Origin: Thermomonas sp.
GTDB lineage: Bacteria > Pseudomonadota > Gammaproteobacteria > Xanthomonadales > Xanthomonadaceae
DNA length: 42,944 nt
Direction of reading: 5' to 3'
Assembly: GCF_020850895.1 (NCBI RefSeq)
Contig: NZ_JADZDS010000097.1
Coordinates: 1-42,944, forward strand
Position 1 is the stretch's first letter. The number at the start of each line of letters is the position of its first letter. The translations under genes were made by a program, and so were the position numbers. The notes beneath the pieces were generated by a model. It was not told where the DNA came from. It was given only the letters and a program-made list of their open reading frames with translations, and searched no databases. Positions 17,027 to 27,768 of this stretch are shown piece after piece.

Positions 17027-18895
17027 TTAGATCGAGACCGACTGCAGCTTGCGCTTGCCGCCGTAGATCGCGGTCGCGATACCACGCGACACCGATACCG
17101 CCGTATAGGCCGAGGTGATGATGCCGAGCATGGTGGTCATGCCGAAGCCCTTCAGCGGACCACTGCCGAAGGCGAACATCGCCAGACCGGCCAGGAAGGC
17201 AGTGACGTTGGCGTCAAGGATCGTCCCGGACGCACGCTCGTAGCCTTCGGCAATCGCCTTTTGCGCCGGCAACCCGAGCCTCAACTCCTCGCGTATTCGC
17301 TCGTTGATCAGCACGTTGGCGTCCACCGACATGCCCACGGTCAAGGCGATGCCGGCGAGGCCGGGCAGGCTCATGGTGGCTCCGATCATCGACATCAGTG
17401 CGAACACCATCACCAGATTGATCAACAGCGCCAGACAGGTGATCAGGCCGAACATCCGGTAATAAACGAGGAAGAAGCCGAGTGCGAACAGGAACGAATA
17501 GGTCACTGCCTTGAGGCCGCGATCAATATTTTCCCGGCCCAGGCTCGGGCCGATGGTGCGCTCGTCGACGAAATCCATCGGTGCCGCCAGCGCGCCTGCG
17601 CGCAGCAGCAGGGCCAGGTCCGCGGCCTCCTTCATGCTCTCGAGGCCGGTGGTCTGGAACTGCCTTCCGAGGGTGTCCTTGATGTCGGCGACCGAGATCA
17701 CCTGCTCGCGGGTGCGGGTGCTGTGGACTTCCCTGCCATCGACGATCCTCACTTCCGGGATGCGTTCGATGAAGACCACCGCCATCTTCTTGCCGACGTG
17801 GACGCTGGAATAATCGAACATGCGCTGCCCGCCGGCGGCGTTCAGTCGCACGCTGACCGCCGGCGACCCCGACTGCGAATCGAAGAACGAGGACGCAGTC
17901 TGCAGCTGTTCACCTGAGGCAATCACGCGCTTGTTGAGCAGGACAGGTATCGGCTTGCCGTCCGGCCCCAGTTGCTTGAGATAATAGATCCGCGCCTCCG
18001 GCGGCACGTTGCCGGTATCACGCGCTTCGATCGCATTGCCCTCGACCACCCCGCGGTATTCCAGCGTGGCGGTGGCGCCAAGGATGCGCTTGGCCTGCGC
18101 GGTGTCCTGCACGCCCGGCAGCTGGATCGCGATGCGGTCAGCGCCCTGGCGCTGGATGATGGGTTCGGCCACGCCCAATTCGTTGATGCGGTTGCTCAGG
18201 GTGCCGATGTTCTGCTGCACGGCATCAGTGAGGTACTTGTCCAACTCGGCCTGCGGGATAGTGACGGTGATCGTCTCGCCGTTGTTGTCGATCCGGTAGG
18301 TCGGCATGGTGGTGACGATCAGCCGCTGTGCCGCGTCGGCGTTCTGCCCGCTGGACAGCCTGGCGACGACCGTGTTGTTGGCGGCGGGTTCCACCGAGAT
18401 GTAGCGGATGTGGTTGTCGCGGAACACGCCGCGGATATCCTCGGCGGTCGACTCGAACATCTTCTGCATCGCTGCGTGGCGATCAACCTGCATCAGGAAG
18501 TAAACGCCACCTTGCAGGTCGAGGCCCAGCAGCATCGGCTTGGCCTTGATCGCCGCCATCCAGTCCGGCACCGTCGAGGCCAGGTTGAGCGCCACCACGT
18601 AGTCGCCGCCCACCAAACCGCGCAACACGCCGGCAGCGCGCGACTGCTCTTCGGCCGAAGCCATACGCACCAGCAGGTTGCCATTGCTCTGGATTTCAAC
18701 CTCCTTGGCCTGCAGGTGCGCCGCCTTGAGCGCGGTCTCGACCTTGGCGCGGAAGGCCGCATCCACGGTGGCCCCGCGGTTGGGCGTGATCTGCACCGAC
18801 GGGTCCGACGGGTACATGTTCGGCACCGCGTACAAGGCGCTGAGCAGCAGGATCAGCACGGCGATGGCATATTTCAGGCGGCTGTAGACAAGCAT
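17027..18895 (-). CDS. secD: Protein translocase subunit SecD
   Basis: A 622-residue SecD with a first membrane helix (residues about 7-24), the conserved LGLDLQGGVYFLMQVD motif, a large periplasmic P1 domain and a C-terminal block of five helices containing GMSVDANVLINERIREEL. It acts with SecF and YajC at the SecYEG translocon. Start is ATG 18895, 60 bases after yajC. Length and motif order are normal for the proteobacterial form. Confidence 0.97.
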   Translation of the reverse strand: MLVYSRLKYAIAVLILLLSALYAVPNMYPSDPSVQITPNRGATVDAAFRAKVETALKAAHLQAKEVEIQSNGNLLVRMASAEEQSRAAGVLRGLVGGDYVVALNLASTVPDWMAAIKAKPMLLGLDLQGGVYFLMQVDRHAAMQKMFESTAEDIRGVFRDNHIRYISVEPAANNTVVARLSSGQNADAAQRLIVTTMPTYRIDNNGETITVTIPQAELDKYLTDAVQQNIGTLSNRINELGVAEPIIQRQGADRIAIQLPGVQDTAQAKRILGATATLEYRGVVEGNAIEARDTGNVPPEARIYYLKQLGPDGKPIPVLLNKRVIASGEQLQTASSFFDSQSGSPAVSVRLNAAGGQRMFDYSSVHVGKKMAVVFIERIPEVRIVDGREVHSTRTREQVISVADIKDTLGRQFQTTGLESMKEAADLALLLRAGALAAPMDFVDERTIGPSLGRENIDRGLKAVTYSFLFALGFFLVYYRMFGLITCLALLINLVMVFALMSMIGATMSLPGLAGIALTVGMSVDANVLINERIREELRLGLPAQKAIAEGYERASGTILDANVTAFLAGLAMFAFGSGPLKGFGMTTMLGIITSAYTAVSVSRGIATAIYGGKRKLQSVSI

Positions 18896-18955
18896 CGGTC
18901 AACCCTGTTGGCGGCGTGCGCCAAACCGAAGTGGATCAGTGGGAAACGGAACGAC

Positions 18956-19300
18956 TCACGCCGACTTCAGCGTGCCCTTGGGCAAGACATTGCCGACGGC
19001 GCCCTTCTGCACGCGCAATTGCACGCCAGCGGCCACCTCGACGGTGATGAAACTCTCGCCGATCGCGGCCACCGTCCCGGCGATGCCGCCGCTGGTGATG
19101 ATCTCGTCGCCCTTGGCAAGCTTCTCGATCATCTGCCGGTGCTCCTTCTGTCGCTTCAACTGCGGGCGGATCATGATGAAGTACATGATCGCGATCAGTG
19201 CGATGAAGAACAGCGACGAAGACAGCAAGCTACCGGCCTGGGCGGGACCCGCGGCCTGCGCGTGGGCAACTGGAATCAGGAAATCGAGAGGGTTCATCAT
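18956..19300 (-). CDS. yajC: Preprotein translocase subunit YajC
   Basis: A 114-residue single-span inner-membrane protein of the SecDF-YajC complex. The membrane helix covers about residues 27-45 (LLSSSLFFIALIAIMYFIMI), followed by RPQLKRQKEHRQMIEKLAKGDEIITSGGIAG, the hallmark of YajC. Two consecutive ATGs (19300, 19297) are possible. It lies between tgt and secD in the conserved operon. Confidence 0.96.
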   Translation of the reverse strand: MMNPLDFLIPVAHAQAAGPAQAGSLLSSSLFFIALIAIMYFIMIRPQLKRQKEHRQMIEKLAKGDEIITSGGIAGTVAAIGESFITVEVAAGVQLRVQKGAVGNVLPKGTLKSA

Positions 19301-19399
19301 GGATCCGGGGGAGATGGGTTCGAACAGCCGACAAAGCGGCCAGCCGCGTATTATGCCACGCGTGGCTACTGGTGCCGGGACGAGGGCACATCGAGGCCT

Positions 19400-21561
<2,162 letters not shown>

Positions 21562-21588
21562 GCGCGGCTGGCTGCTTTGGCAAGCCCC

Positions 21589-21594
21589 ATTGTA
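21589..21594 (-). promoter_or_regulatory. Candidate -10 element for the queA operon
   Basis: Leftward TACAAT (5 of 6 match to TATAAT) lies about 30 bases before the queA start, in the short gap after the lrp-like gene. Only a weak -35 (TTCGAG, 16 bases upstream) can be paired with it, so read-through from the upstream gene is also possible. Confidence 0.35.
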
Positions 21595-21604
21595 ATGAGT
21601 ACGG

Positions 21605-22036
21605 TCAGCGCTCGAACTTGGTCGACAGGATGATCGAGGTATTGGTGCGCTCCACCCCGTCGATGGTGCCGATGCGGTCGGTCAGCACATCCATCTCGCC
21701 GACGCTGGTGGTGGTGGCAAGCGCGATCAGGTCGTGGCCGCCGCTGATCGAATACAGCACGCGGACTTCGTGCATCCCGCGCAACGCCTTCACCACCGCC
21801 ACCATCTGCCGCGGCCGCAGGGTGATCAGGATGTGCGCACGGATGCGGCTCTGCTCGAGTTCCTGGTCGATCCGCACCGTGTATCCGCAGATCACGCCCT
21901 GACGTTCGAGCCGGGAAATGCGGTTTTGCACCGTGGTGCGGGACAGCCCAAGCTTGCGGGCGATGTCGGCGGTGGAGGCACGCGCGTTCTCGCGCAATAC
22001 ACAGAGCAGCTGTTCGTCGGCGGGTGAAATCGTCAT
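21605..22036 (-). CDS. Lrp/AsnC-family transcriptional regulator
   Basis: A 143-residue regulator with an N-terminal winged helix-turn-helix (DEQLLCVLRENARASTADIA, then GLSRTTVQNRISRLERQGVI) and a C-terminal RAM/ligand-binding domain (ALRGMHEVRVLYSISGGHDLI). Such proteins sense amino acids and act as octamers on DNA. ATG 22036 gives the normal N-terminus; the longer frame to 22165 overlaps the divergent promoter. It is transcribed away from a class III aminotransferase, which is its likely target, and lies just upstream of queA, possibly contributing to that transcript. Confidence 0.93.
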   Translation of the reverse strand: MTISPADEQLLCVLRENARASTADIARKLGLSRTTVQNRISRLERQGVICGYTVRIDQELEQSRIRAHILITLRPRQMVAVVKALRGMHEVRVLYSISGGHDLIALATTTSVGEMDVLTDRIGTIDGVERTNTSIILSTKFER

Positions 22037-22101
22037 ATCGGCAAAGAATAACGTCGGTTCGCCCAAATTACCCGACGAAAAAGGCGAATCCCACCTTCCG
22101 A

Positions 22102-22129
22102 TTGACCGCAAACCAGCGATAATTATGAG
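22102..22129 (+). promoter_or_regulatory. Candidate promoter of the aminotransferase gene
   Basis: TTGACC (22102-22107) and TATGAG (22124-22129) are 16 bases apart. An overlapping GATAAT (22118-22123) lies within the small palindrome ATAATTAT, which could also be part of a regulator site. This is the 140-base divergent gap with the Lrp-type gene. A good ribosome site, GGGAG, lies 8 bases before ATG 22180. Confidence 0.4.
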
Positions 22130-22179
22130 TTTTCCAGCCGCGCAAGCGTGCGGCCTCAGGTCCATCGGGAGATTCCACC

Positions 22180-23673
22180 ATGCAACTCATCGACACCCTC
22201 GCCCCGCTGCGCGCGCACGGCAAGGCCCGCACCACCGGCCTCGACGACGCCACCGTGCTCGACTTCGCCGCCCGTGATCCGCAGCTTGGCCAGGCCATCG
22301 CCGCCGCTGCGGACGAGTACGCGCGCATCCGCGCCGAATTCCCGGATCTGCTGGAAATGGACGAAGCCGCGCAGGCGCATGAAGTTCAGTCCGGCTTCGT
22401 CAATTTCTATGCCGAAGATGCCGCCAATCCCTACGTGGCGCTGACCGCACGCGGTCCGTGGATCGTCACCCTGAAGGGCGCGGTGCTGTACGACACCGGC
22501 GGCTACGGCATGCTCGGCTTCGGTCACACCCCGGAGGCGGTGACCGCGGCGATGGCCAAGCCGCAGGCGATGGCCAACATCATGACCCCGAATGTCTCGC
22601 AGCTGCGCTTCGCGCAGGCGATGAAACGTGAAATCGGCCAGACCCGAGGTGGTTGCCCCTATGTCTCCTTCATGTGCCTGAACTCTGGTTCGGAATCGGT
22701 GTCGCTGGCCTCGCGGATCGTCGACGCCAATGCCAAGACCATGACCGACCCGGGTGCCCGCCACGCCGGCAAGACGATCAAGCGGCTGGTGGTCAAGGGC
22801 GCCTTCCACGGCCGCACCGAACGCCCGGCGCTGTATTCCGATTCCAGCCGCAAGAACTATGTGCAGCACTTGGCCAGCTACCGCGGCGAGGATTCGGTGC
22901 TGACCGTGGCGCCGTACGACATGGACGCGCTGCGCAAGGTGTATGCGGATGCCGACGCCAACGGCTGGTTCATCGAGGCGATGTTCCTCGAACCGGTGAT
23001 GGGCGAAGGCGACCCGGGCCGCAGCGTGCCGGTGGCTTTCTACAACCTCGCCCGCGAGTTGACCACCGAACACGGCAGCCTGTTGCTGGTGGATTCGATC
23101 CAGGCCGGCCTGCGTGCCACCGGCTACCTGTCGATCGTCGACTACCCCGGCTTCGAGGGCGTCACCCCGCCGGACATGGAAACCTACTCCAAGGCGCTCA
23201 ATGCCGGCCAGTACCCGCTGTCGGTGGTGGCAGTCACCCCGAAGGCTGCCGCCTGCTACAAGCGCGGCCTGTACGGCAACACCATGACCGCCAACCCGCG
23301 TGCGCTGGACGTGGCCTGCACCGTGCTCGGCCAGATCACCCCGGCCCTGCGCAGCAATATCCAGCAGCGCGGTCGCGAGGCCCTTGCCTTGCTGGAAGCC
23401 CTCAAGGCCGAGCTCGGCGGGCAGATCACCAAGGTGCAGGGCACCGGCCTGCTGTTCTCCTGCGAATTGACCAAGCAGTTCAAGGGCTACGGCGCGGGCT
23501 CCACCGAGGAGTGGATGCGTGAACGCGGCATCGGCGTGATCCACGGCGGTGAAAATTCGCTGCGTTTCACCCCGCAGTTCGGCGTGAGTTCGGACGAACT
23601 CAAGCTGGTGGTGTCGATGGTCAAACGCGCCCTGCTGGAAGGCCCGCGGCTGGAGCAGGCCGAAGCGGCCTGA
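22180..23673 (+). CDS. Class III PLP-dependent aminotransferase
   Basis: A 497-residue pyridoxal-phosphate enzyme of the class III (omega/ornithine-type) aminotransferase family. Family features are YDTGGYGMLGFGHTPEAV near the cofactor-domain start, LNSGSESVSLASRI, VVKGAFHGRTERPALYS, the EPVMGEGDPGRSVP acceptor loop, LLLVDSIQAGLRATG (cofactor aspartate) and the Schiff-base lysine in YSKALNAGQYPLS. An N-terminal extension of about 80 residues is longer than in ornithine aminotransferase, resembling lysine- or aspartate-annotated relatives. The divergent Lrp/AsnC gene suggests amino-acid-dependent control. The substrate cannot be decided from sequence alone. Confidence 0.9.
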   Translation: MQLIDTLAPLRAHGKARTTGLDDATVLDFAARDPQLGQAIAAAADEYARIRAEFPDLLEMDEAAQAHEVQSGFVNFYAEDAANPYVALTARGPWIVTLKGAVLYDTGGYGMLGFGHTPEAVTAAMAKPQAMANIMTPNVSQLRFAQAMKREIGQTRGGCPYVSFMCLNSGSESVSLASRIVDANAKTMTDPGARHAGKTIKRLVVKGAFHGRTERPALYSDSSRKNYVQHLASYRGEDSVLTVAPYDMDALRKVYADADANGWFIEAMFLEPVMGEGDPGRSVPVAFYNLARELTTEHGSLLLVDSIQAGLRATGYLSIVDYPGFEGVTPPDMETYSKALNAGQYPLSVVAVTPKAAACYKRGLYGNTMTANPRALDVACTVLGQITPALRSNIQQRGREALALLEALKAELGGQITKVQGTGLLFSCELTKQFKGYGAGSTEEWMRERGIGVIHGGENSLRFTPQFGVSSDELKLVVSMVKRALLEGPRLEQAEAA

Positions 23674-23698
23674 TCCAACCCACCAGCAATGCCATGCC

Positions 23699-23725
23699 GG
23701 GGCGGCCAAGATCGCCCCCCGTTTT
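23699..23725 (+). terminator. Intrinsic terminator after the aminotransferase gene
   Basis: GGGGCG (23699-23704) pairs with CGCCCC (23713-23718) across an 8-base loop and is followed by CCGTTTT. It lies 26 bases after the stop codon and separates this gene from upp. Confidence 0.7.
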
Positions 23726-23766
23726 CATGCACGACTGGGCGCTGTCGATTCGGTTAGCCTTGCGGC

Positions 23767-24399
23767 ATGAAAACCATCGTCGTCGACCATCCGCTGGTTC
23801 GCCACAAGCTCGGCAAGCTCCGCGACATCCAGACCGATCCGGTGCATTTCCGCCAGTTCGCCGGTGAGATCGCCGCCCTGCTTGCCTTCGAAGCCACCCG
23901 CGACCTGCCCACCGAGGCCTGCGAGGTGCAGACCTGGGCCGGACCGCTCGACGTCGAGCGCGTGCGCGGCGACAGCCTCACCCTGGTGCCGATCCTGCGT
24001 GCCGGCCTCGGCTTCCTGCCCGGCGTGCAGGCCTTGCTGCCGTCCGCGCCCGTGAGCGTGATCGGCCTGCGCCGCAATGAAACCACCCACCGACCGGAAA
24101 GCTACTACCAACGCTTCGCCGACCGCATGGATCAGCGCACCGCCCTGCTGATCGACCCGATGCTCGCCACCGGCGGCAGCGCGGTGGCGGCCATCCAATT
24201 GCTCAAGGACGTCGGCTGCAGGCGGATCAAATGCATCTTTCTGGTCGCCGCACCGGAAGGCTTGGCGGCACTCGAGGTGGCGCACCCGGACATCGAAGTC
24301 TACGTCGCCGCGGTCGATGATCGCCTGGATGAAAACGCCTACATCCGGCCCGGCCTCGGTGATGCCGGTGATCGCCTGTTCGGTACGCCGGTGGATTGA
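23767..24399 (+). CDS. upp: Uracil phosphoribosyltransferase
   Basis: A 210-residue salvage enzyme that makes UMP from uracil and PRPP. The PRPP-binding loop is LLIDPMLATGGSAVAAI and the uracil-binding part lies near DDRLDENAYIRPGLGDAGDR; VPILRAGLGFLPGV is also typical. Its length matches the family. It is monocistronic between a terminator at 23699 and a palindrome at 24451. Confidence 0.97.
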   Translation: MKTIVVDHPLVRHKLGKLRDIQTDPVHFRQFAGEIAALLAFEATRDLPTEACEVQTWAGPLDVERVRGDSLTLVPILRAGLGFLPGVQALLPSAPVSVIGLRRNETTHRPESYYQRFADRMDQRTALLIDPMLATGGSAVAAIQLLKDVGCRRIKCIFLVAAPEGLAALEVAHPDIEVYVAAVDDRLDENAYIRPGLGDAGDRLFGTPVD

Positions 24400-24450
24400 G
24401 CAGTCACCGCGTGAGGGCTCTCCCCCGCAAACCCTCAACCACCCTTCGGG

Positions 24451-24481
24451 CACCTTCTCCCGCAAGCGGGAGAGGGAGGTG
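24451..24481. repeat. REP-like palindrome between upp and the MBL gene
   Basis: TCTCCCGC (24456-24463) and GCGGGAGA (24466-24473) form an 8-bp stem with a 2-base loop. Outer CACCT/AGGTG arms extend it with a small bulge, and a degraded second half (CTCTCCCCCGC) lies just to the left (24419-24429). Short palindromes of this CTCCCGC type are common between convergent genes in these bacteria; it could stop both transcripts. Confidence 0.6.
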
Positions 24482-24514
24482 CATGGTCCCAAAGGTTTCC
24501 CCCGCGCCCGGCTC

Positions 24515-25402
24515 TCAGCCCAACGCCATCGCCCGCAGCTCCGCCAGCGCGTGGATCGCGCTGAACCGCCCTTTCTCGTCCTTGGCCACCTGCGCCAGCG
24601 CATGCTCGGCGTCGTGGGTGAAAAACAGCCCGACCTCGCGCGCCAGCATGTCTTCGAGGAAGGCGGTTTTCTCGTCGATCAACTCCTCGGCACAACGGTC
24701 GTAGCCCATCGTGATCGGCACGTGCACCCACGGGATGCCGGGAATCAGGTCGGCGCAGAACACCACGCCGCCGTGGGCAGCGCCATCCACAAGTCGCGGC
24801 CCCAACACTTCCGCCAGCAACAGCCCCGGCGTATGGCCATCGCTGTGATGGAAACGCACCGCCGGCCCCAGCGCCTTGCAGAAATCGCCCTCGACCAGTT
24901 CCAGTCGGCCACTGGCTTCCAGCAGGCCGGGCAGTTCCGGAATGAAACTGGCGCGATCACGCGGATGCGGGTGCAAGGCGCGCTGCCAATGCGCCCTGCC
25001 GATCACGAAGGTCGCGTTCGGAAACAGCAACTGCGGCGGCTGGCCTTCCGCCCACGGCGCCAGCAGCCCACCCGCGTGGTCGAAGTGCAGGTGCGACAGC
25101 ACCACCACATCGATGTCCTCATGGCGGAAGCCGGCCTTGGCCAACGACTCCAGCAGCGCGTGATGGTCTTCGACCACGCCGTAACGTTCGCGCAGCTGCG
25201 GTGGGAAAAACGCGCCGATGCCGGTATCGAACAGCACGGTCTTGCCGTTGATGGGTGAGGCCAGCAGCGCGCGGCAGGCCAGATCGATGCGGTTGCGCTC
25301 GTCCACCCGCACCCAGCGCTCCCACAGCGCGCGCGGGGCATTGCCGAACATCGCACCACCGTCGAGTTTCTGGGTATTGCCTTCGATCGACCAAAGCTTC
25401 AT
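24515..25402 (-). CDS. Metallo-beta-lactamase-fold hydrolase
   Basis: A 295-residue MBL-fold enzyme. The metal site is [13 protein letters not shown] (HxHxDH), with further ligands in HHSDGHTPG and [10 protein letters not shown], and a C-terminal FFTHDAEH. The layout resembles the lactonase/arylsulfatase-like cytoplasmic group, but the substrate is unknown. There is no signal peptide. ATG 25402 starts [16 protein letters not shown], a usual beginning for this subgroup. The upstream 557 bases hold repeats only. Confidence 0.9.
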   Translation of the reverse strand: MKLWSIEGNTQKLDGGAMFGNAPRALWERWVRVDERNRIDLACRALLASPINGKTVLFDTGIGAFFPPQLRERYGVVEDHHALLESLAKAGFRHEDIDVVVLSHLHFDHAGGLLAPWAEGQPPQLLFPNATFVIGRAHWQRALHPHPRDRASFIPELPGLLEASGRLELVEGDFCKALGPAVRFHHSDGHTPGLLLAEVLGPRLVDGAAHGGVVFCADLIPGIPWVHVPITMGYDRCAEELIDEKTAFLEDMLAREVGLFFTHDAEHALAQVAKDEKGRFSAIHALAELRAMALG

Positions 25403-25493
25403 GGCCGAAGTGTACGCCGGCCGGCGAAAACCCCGTTGACATCAAACATGACCGGCAACGGCAATAAACCGGCCATCGCGCACACCACCCAAA

Positions 25494-25668
25494 GGCAATG
25501 CTGAATAAGTCCGTCCTGGACATTTTCAGCACCGCCGAGTCCGGCACCCTTCGTCAAGCTCAGGACGGGCATGTCCGGACTCGCCTCACACAGATCAATC
25601 ACTTGCGTGTTTGATCCGTTGCCGGCCATCCTTGGCCGGCAGTCAACGCTGACTTGATCAGCGTTGCC
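25494..25668 (-). repeat. Nested-hairpin element, copy R1
   Basis: Reading leftward the element consists of five hairpins. A: GGCAACGCTGA with TCAGCGTTG. B: GCCGGCC and GGCCGGC around a 6-base loop (25621-25640). C: a GATCAA...TTGATC stem (25593-25616). D: GAGTCCGG with CCGGACTC (25537-25582), enclosing a CTGAGCTTGACGAAGGG insert. E: GCTGAAaATGTCC with GGACtTATTCAGC (25500-25530). The two ends are inverted copies (GGCAACGCTGA versus GGCAATGCTGA), as in small mobile palindromes. It lies between ggt (end) and the MBL gene (start). Confidence 0.75.
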
Positions 25669-25674
25669 CGAAGA

Positions 25675-25781
25675 GCCGCCTGCCTGCGTGATCGGTTCGA
25701 GCGGGCCATGGATGGCCCGCGGCCGCGAATCGAAGCCAGACGCGTAGCTTGAGCGGCGAGCCGATCACGCAGGCAGGCGGC
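25675..25781. repeat. Large palindrome with perfect 21-bp arms
   Basis: The 21-base arms 25675-25695 and 25761-25781 are exact inverse complements (left arm begins GCCGCCTGCCTGCG). Between them are TTCGA/TCGAA (25696-25700, 25730-25734) and an inner hairpin GCGGGCC-ATGGAT-GGCCCGC (25701-25720). The inner CCATGGATGG core is the same as in hairpin B of R2 and R3, so it is probably a relative or module of the nested-hairpin family. It begins 6 bases after R1. Confidence 0.8.
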
Positions 25782-25806
25782 TGGCGCGGACGCCAGCGCA
25801 AATCCG
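25769..25806 (+). repeat. 38-bp direct repeat, copy 1
   Basis: Begins GCAGGCAGGCGGC inside the right arm of the palindrome and continues through GGCGCGGACGCCAGC to CAAATCCG. It matches 25916-25953 at 35 of 38 bases. Within it, GCTGGCG and CGCCAGC are themselves inverted. Confidence 0.75.
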
Positions 25807-25915
25807 TCAGTCACTCAGGGAGAGCGCCCTGCCACCGTGGTTGCGTGGGTTCGGGCGGACAGCGGGGCAAGTGCAGGCGCAGTCCGCGGGTGCCCCACTC
25901 GGGTTCGCCGAACAT
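25807..25915. other. Spacer between the two 38-bp direct repeats
   Basis: No supported gene. It contains a small hairpin (CAGGG/CCCTG near 25816-25831) and GC-rich inverted fragments (GGGGCA/TGCCCC). An open frame on the minus strand (25811-26044) overlaps the end of ggt and is not protein-like. Confidence 0.4.
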
Positions 25916-25953
25916 GCAGGCAGGCGGCCGGCGCGGGCGCCAGCACAAATCCG
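25916..25953 (+). repeat. 38-bp direct repeat, copy 2, next to the ggt stop
   Basis: Second copy of the 25769-25806 repeat (three mismatches), ending 6 bases before the ggt stop codon. The repeat thus marks both the palindrome and the ggt 3' flank. Confidence 0.75.
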
Positions 25954-25959
25954 CGTCGG

Positions 25960-27729
25960 TCAGGGCGAAACCATCACCTCGGCCTTGCCCACCGGATTGC
26001 GCGGATCGCTGCCACCCAGCAGGACGTTGCGGACGCGATCCCACTCCACCGTCTGCAGATTGCCCCAGACATGGCTGGAGCCGCGCCCACCCGCAGCTTC
26101 ATCGGGTGGCAGCTCCAGCGTGTGGCCCCTCGCCCGCAGCTGTGCAGCCGCAGCCGGCGAGACCGCGCCTGGCTCGGCGTCGATCACGTCGGGTAACCAC
26201 TGATGGTGGTAGCGCGGCAAGGCCGCCACCTGCTGCGCATCGAGGCCATCGTCGTAGCCGAGGATGCCGAGCAGGACCATGGTAATGATCCGACTGCCGC
26301 CCGGTGTGCCCAGCACCACCACCTTGTCCGGCGATTCCATGAAGGTCGGTGTCATCGAGCTGAGCATGCGCTTGCCGGGCCTGGGCGCGTTCGCCGCATA
26401 GCCCATCACCCCGAACGCATTGGGCGTGCCGGGCTTGAGCGCGAAATCGTCCATCTCGTCGTTGAGCAACACACCTGTGCCCGGCGCGACCAGGCCGGAA
26501 CCGTACAGCAGGTTCACGGTCTGGGTCGCGCCGACGCGATTGCCCTCGGCATCGATGATCGAAAAATGCGTGGTTTCGTCATCTTCCAGCGGCGTCGGCT
26601 GGCCCGAGAGCAGATTGCTCGGCGTGGCCTTGTCCGGATTGATCGACGCGCGCAGCCCGGCGGCGTAGGCCGGGCTGGTCAGCAGCGCCTGCGGCACCTG
26701 CACGAAATCCGGATCGCCCAGATAGAACGTCCGATCACGATAGGCGCGACGCATCGATTCGACCACCAGATGCACCCGCTGTGCTTCCGGCATCGCCTTC
26801 AGATCATACGGTTCCAGGATTTGCAGCATCTGTGCCAGCGCGATCCCACCCGAGGACACCGGCGGCGCCGTCACGATGTTCCAGTCGTGATAGCGGAAAC
26901 GGATCGGCTCGCGCTCCTTGACCCCATAAGCGGCGAGCTCGGCGTGCGTCCACTGCCCGCCTTCGGCATTGACCGCTGCCACCAATTGGCGTGCCACCCG
27001 GCCGCGGTAGAACCCGTCGAAGCCCCGCTCCGCCAGCAATTCCAGCGTTACCGCCAGTTCCGGCTGGCGGAACACATCACCCTCGGCAATGGGTTTTCCA
27101 TTCGGCGAGAACAGCGCCCGCGAACCCGGATAGCGATCCATCACTGCACGTCGCTGCTGGTAGCCATGCGCCATCCGCGCATACACCGGGAAGCCGTCGC
27201 GGGCGATGCGAATCGCCGGCGCCAGCGTCTGCTTCAGCGGCAGGCGTCCGTATTTTTCCGCGACATGGACCAAAAGCGCAGGCAGGCCGGGAATGCCGGC
27301 CGACCACGGGCCGTTTTCCGCGCGGTCCTGATCAAGGTTGCCATTGTGATCGAGGAAACGCTCCGGCGTCGCCGCCGCCGGCGAGGTTTCGCGGCCGTCC
27401 ACGAAAATGTCCCGCCCGCTTTTTGCGTCGTGCAGCAGCCACAGACCGCCACCGCCCAAACCCGAACTGATCGGCTCGACCACCGACAGCACCGCCGACA
27501 CCGCCACCGCGGCATCGAAGGCGTTGCCACCTTCGCGAAGGACCTGTGCACCCGCAGCAGTTGCCGCTGCGTGTGCACTTGCAATCACCGCGCCGGGCGG
27601 ATGCGCGGGCTCCGTTTGCGCCAGACCCGTCGCCCCCACGCCCAGTGCAAGCAGCGGCAGCAACAGACCGAACGCCGCTGCCGTCAGCCGCGATGCGATC
27701 CCCCAACCGCGACTCTGCACGGACCGCAT
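25960..27729 (-). CDS. ggt: Gamma-glutamyltransferase
   Basis: A 589-residue periplasmic enzyme, made as a self-cleaving proenzyme, that hydrolyses or transfers the gamma-glutamyl group of glutathione. A signal peptide is visible (ASRLTAAAFGLLLPLLALGVGATGLAQ). The large subunit has GGNAFDAAVAVSAVLSVVEP and SSGLGGGGLWLL; autoprocessing occurs before the nucleophile threonine in DDETTHFSIIDAEGN. The small subunit includes LNDEMDDFA, MLSSMTPTF and LGTPGGSRIITMVL. ATG 27729 is preferred over GTG 27747. It follows a lipoprotein gene by 39 bases and is last in the rsmD-coaD-lipoprotein-ggt group. Confidence 0.95.
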   Translation of the reverse strand: MRSVQSRGWGIASRLTAAAFGLLLPLLALGVGATGLAQTEPAHPPGAVIASAHAAATAAGAQVLREGGNAFDAAVAVSAVLSVVEPISSGLGGGGLWLLHDAKSGRDIFVDGRETSPAAATPERFLDHNGNLDQDRAENGPWSAGIPGLPALLVHVAEKYGRLPLKQTLAPAIRIARDGFPVYARMAHGYQQRRAVMDRYPGSRALFSPNGKPIAEGDVFRQPELAVTLELLAERGFDGFYRGRVARQLVAAVNAEGGQWTHAELAAYGVKEREPIRFRYHDWNIVTAPPVSSGGIALAQMLQILEPYDLKAMPEAQRVHLVVESMRRAYRDRTFYLGDPDFVQVPQALLTSPAYAAGLRASINPDKATPSNLLSGQPTPLEDDETTHFSIIDAEGNRVGATQTVNLLYGSGLVAPGTGVLLNDEMDDFALKPGTPNAFGVMGYAANAPRPGKRMLSSMTPTFMESPDKVVVLGTPGGSRIITMVLLGILGYDDGLDAQQVAALPRYHHQWLPDVIDAEPGAVSPAAAAQLRARGHTLELPPDEAAGGRGSSHVWGNLQTVEWDRVRNVLLGGSDPRNPVGKAEVMVSP

Positions 27730-27768
27730 CCGGTCAGGCCGACGCACCGACCAAGCCGGGCATCTCCG

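Noticed and set aside
24451-24481. CTCCCGC palindrome considered as an attC or attachment site
   Set aside because: It lacks GTTRRRY/RYYYAAC core sites and is far from the integrase; a REP-like palindrome is the simpler reading.
25811-26044. Small minus-strand frame at the end of ggt
   Set aside because: It overlaps the ggt C-terminus in another frame and runs into the direct repeats; low-complexity Arg/Pro composition.
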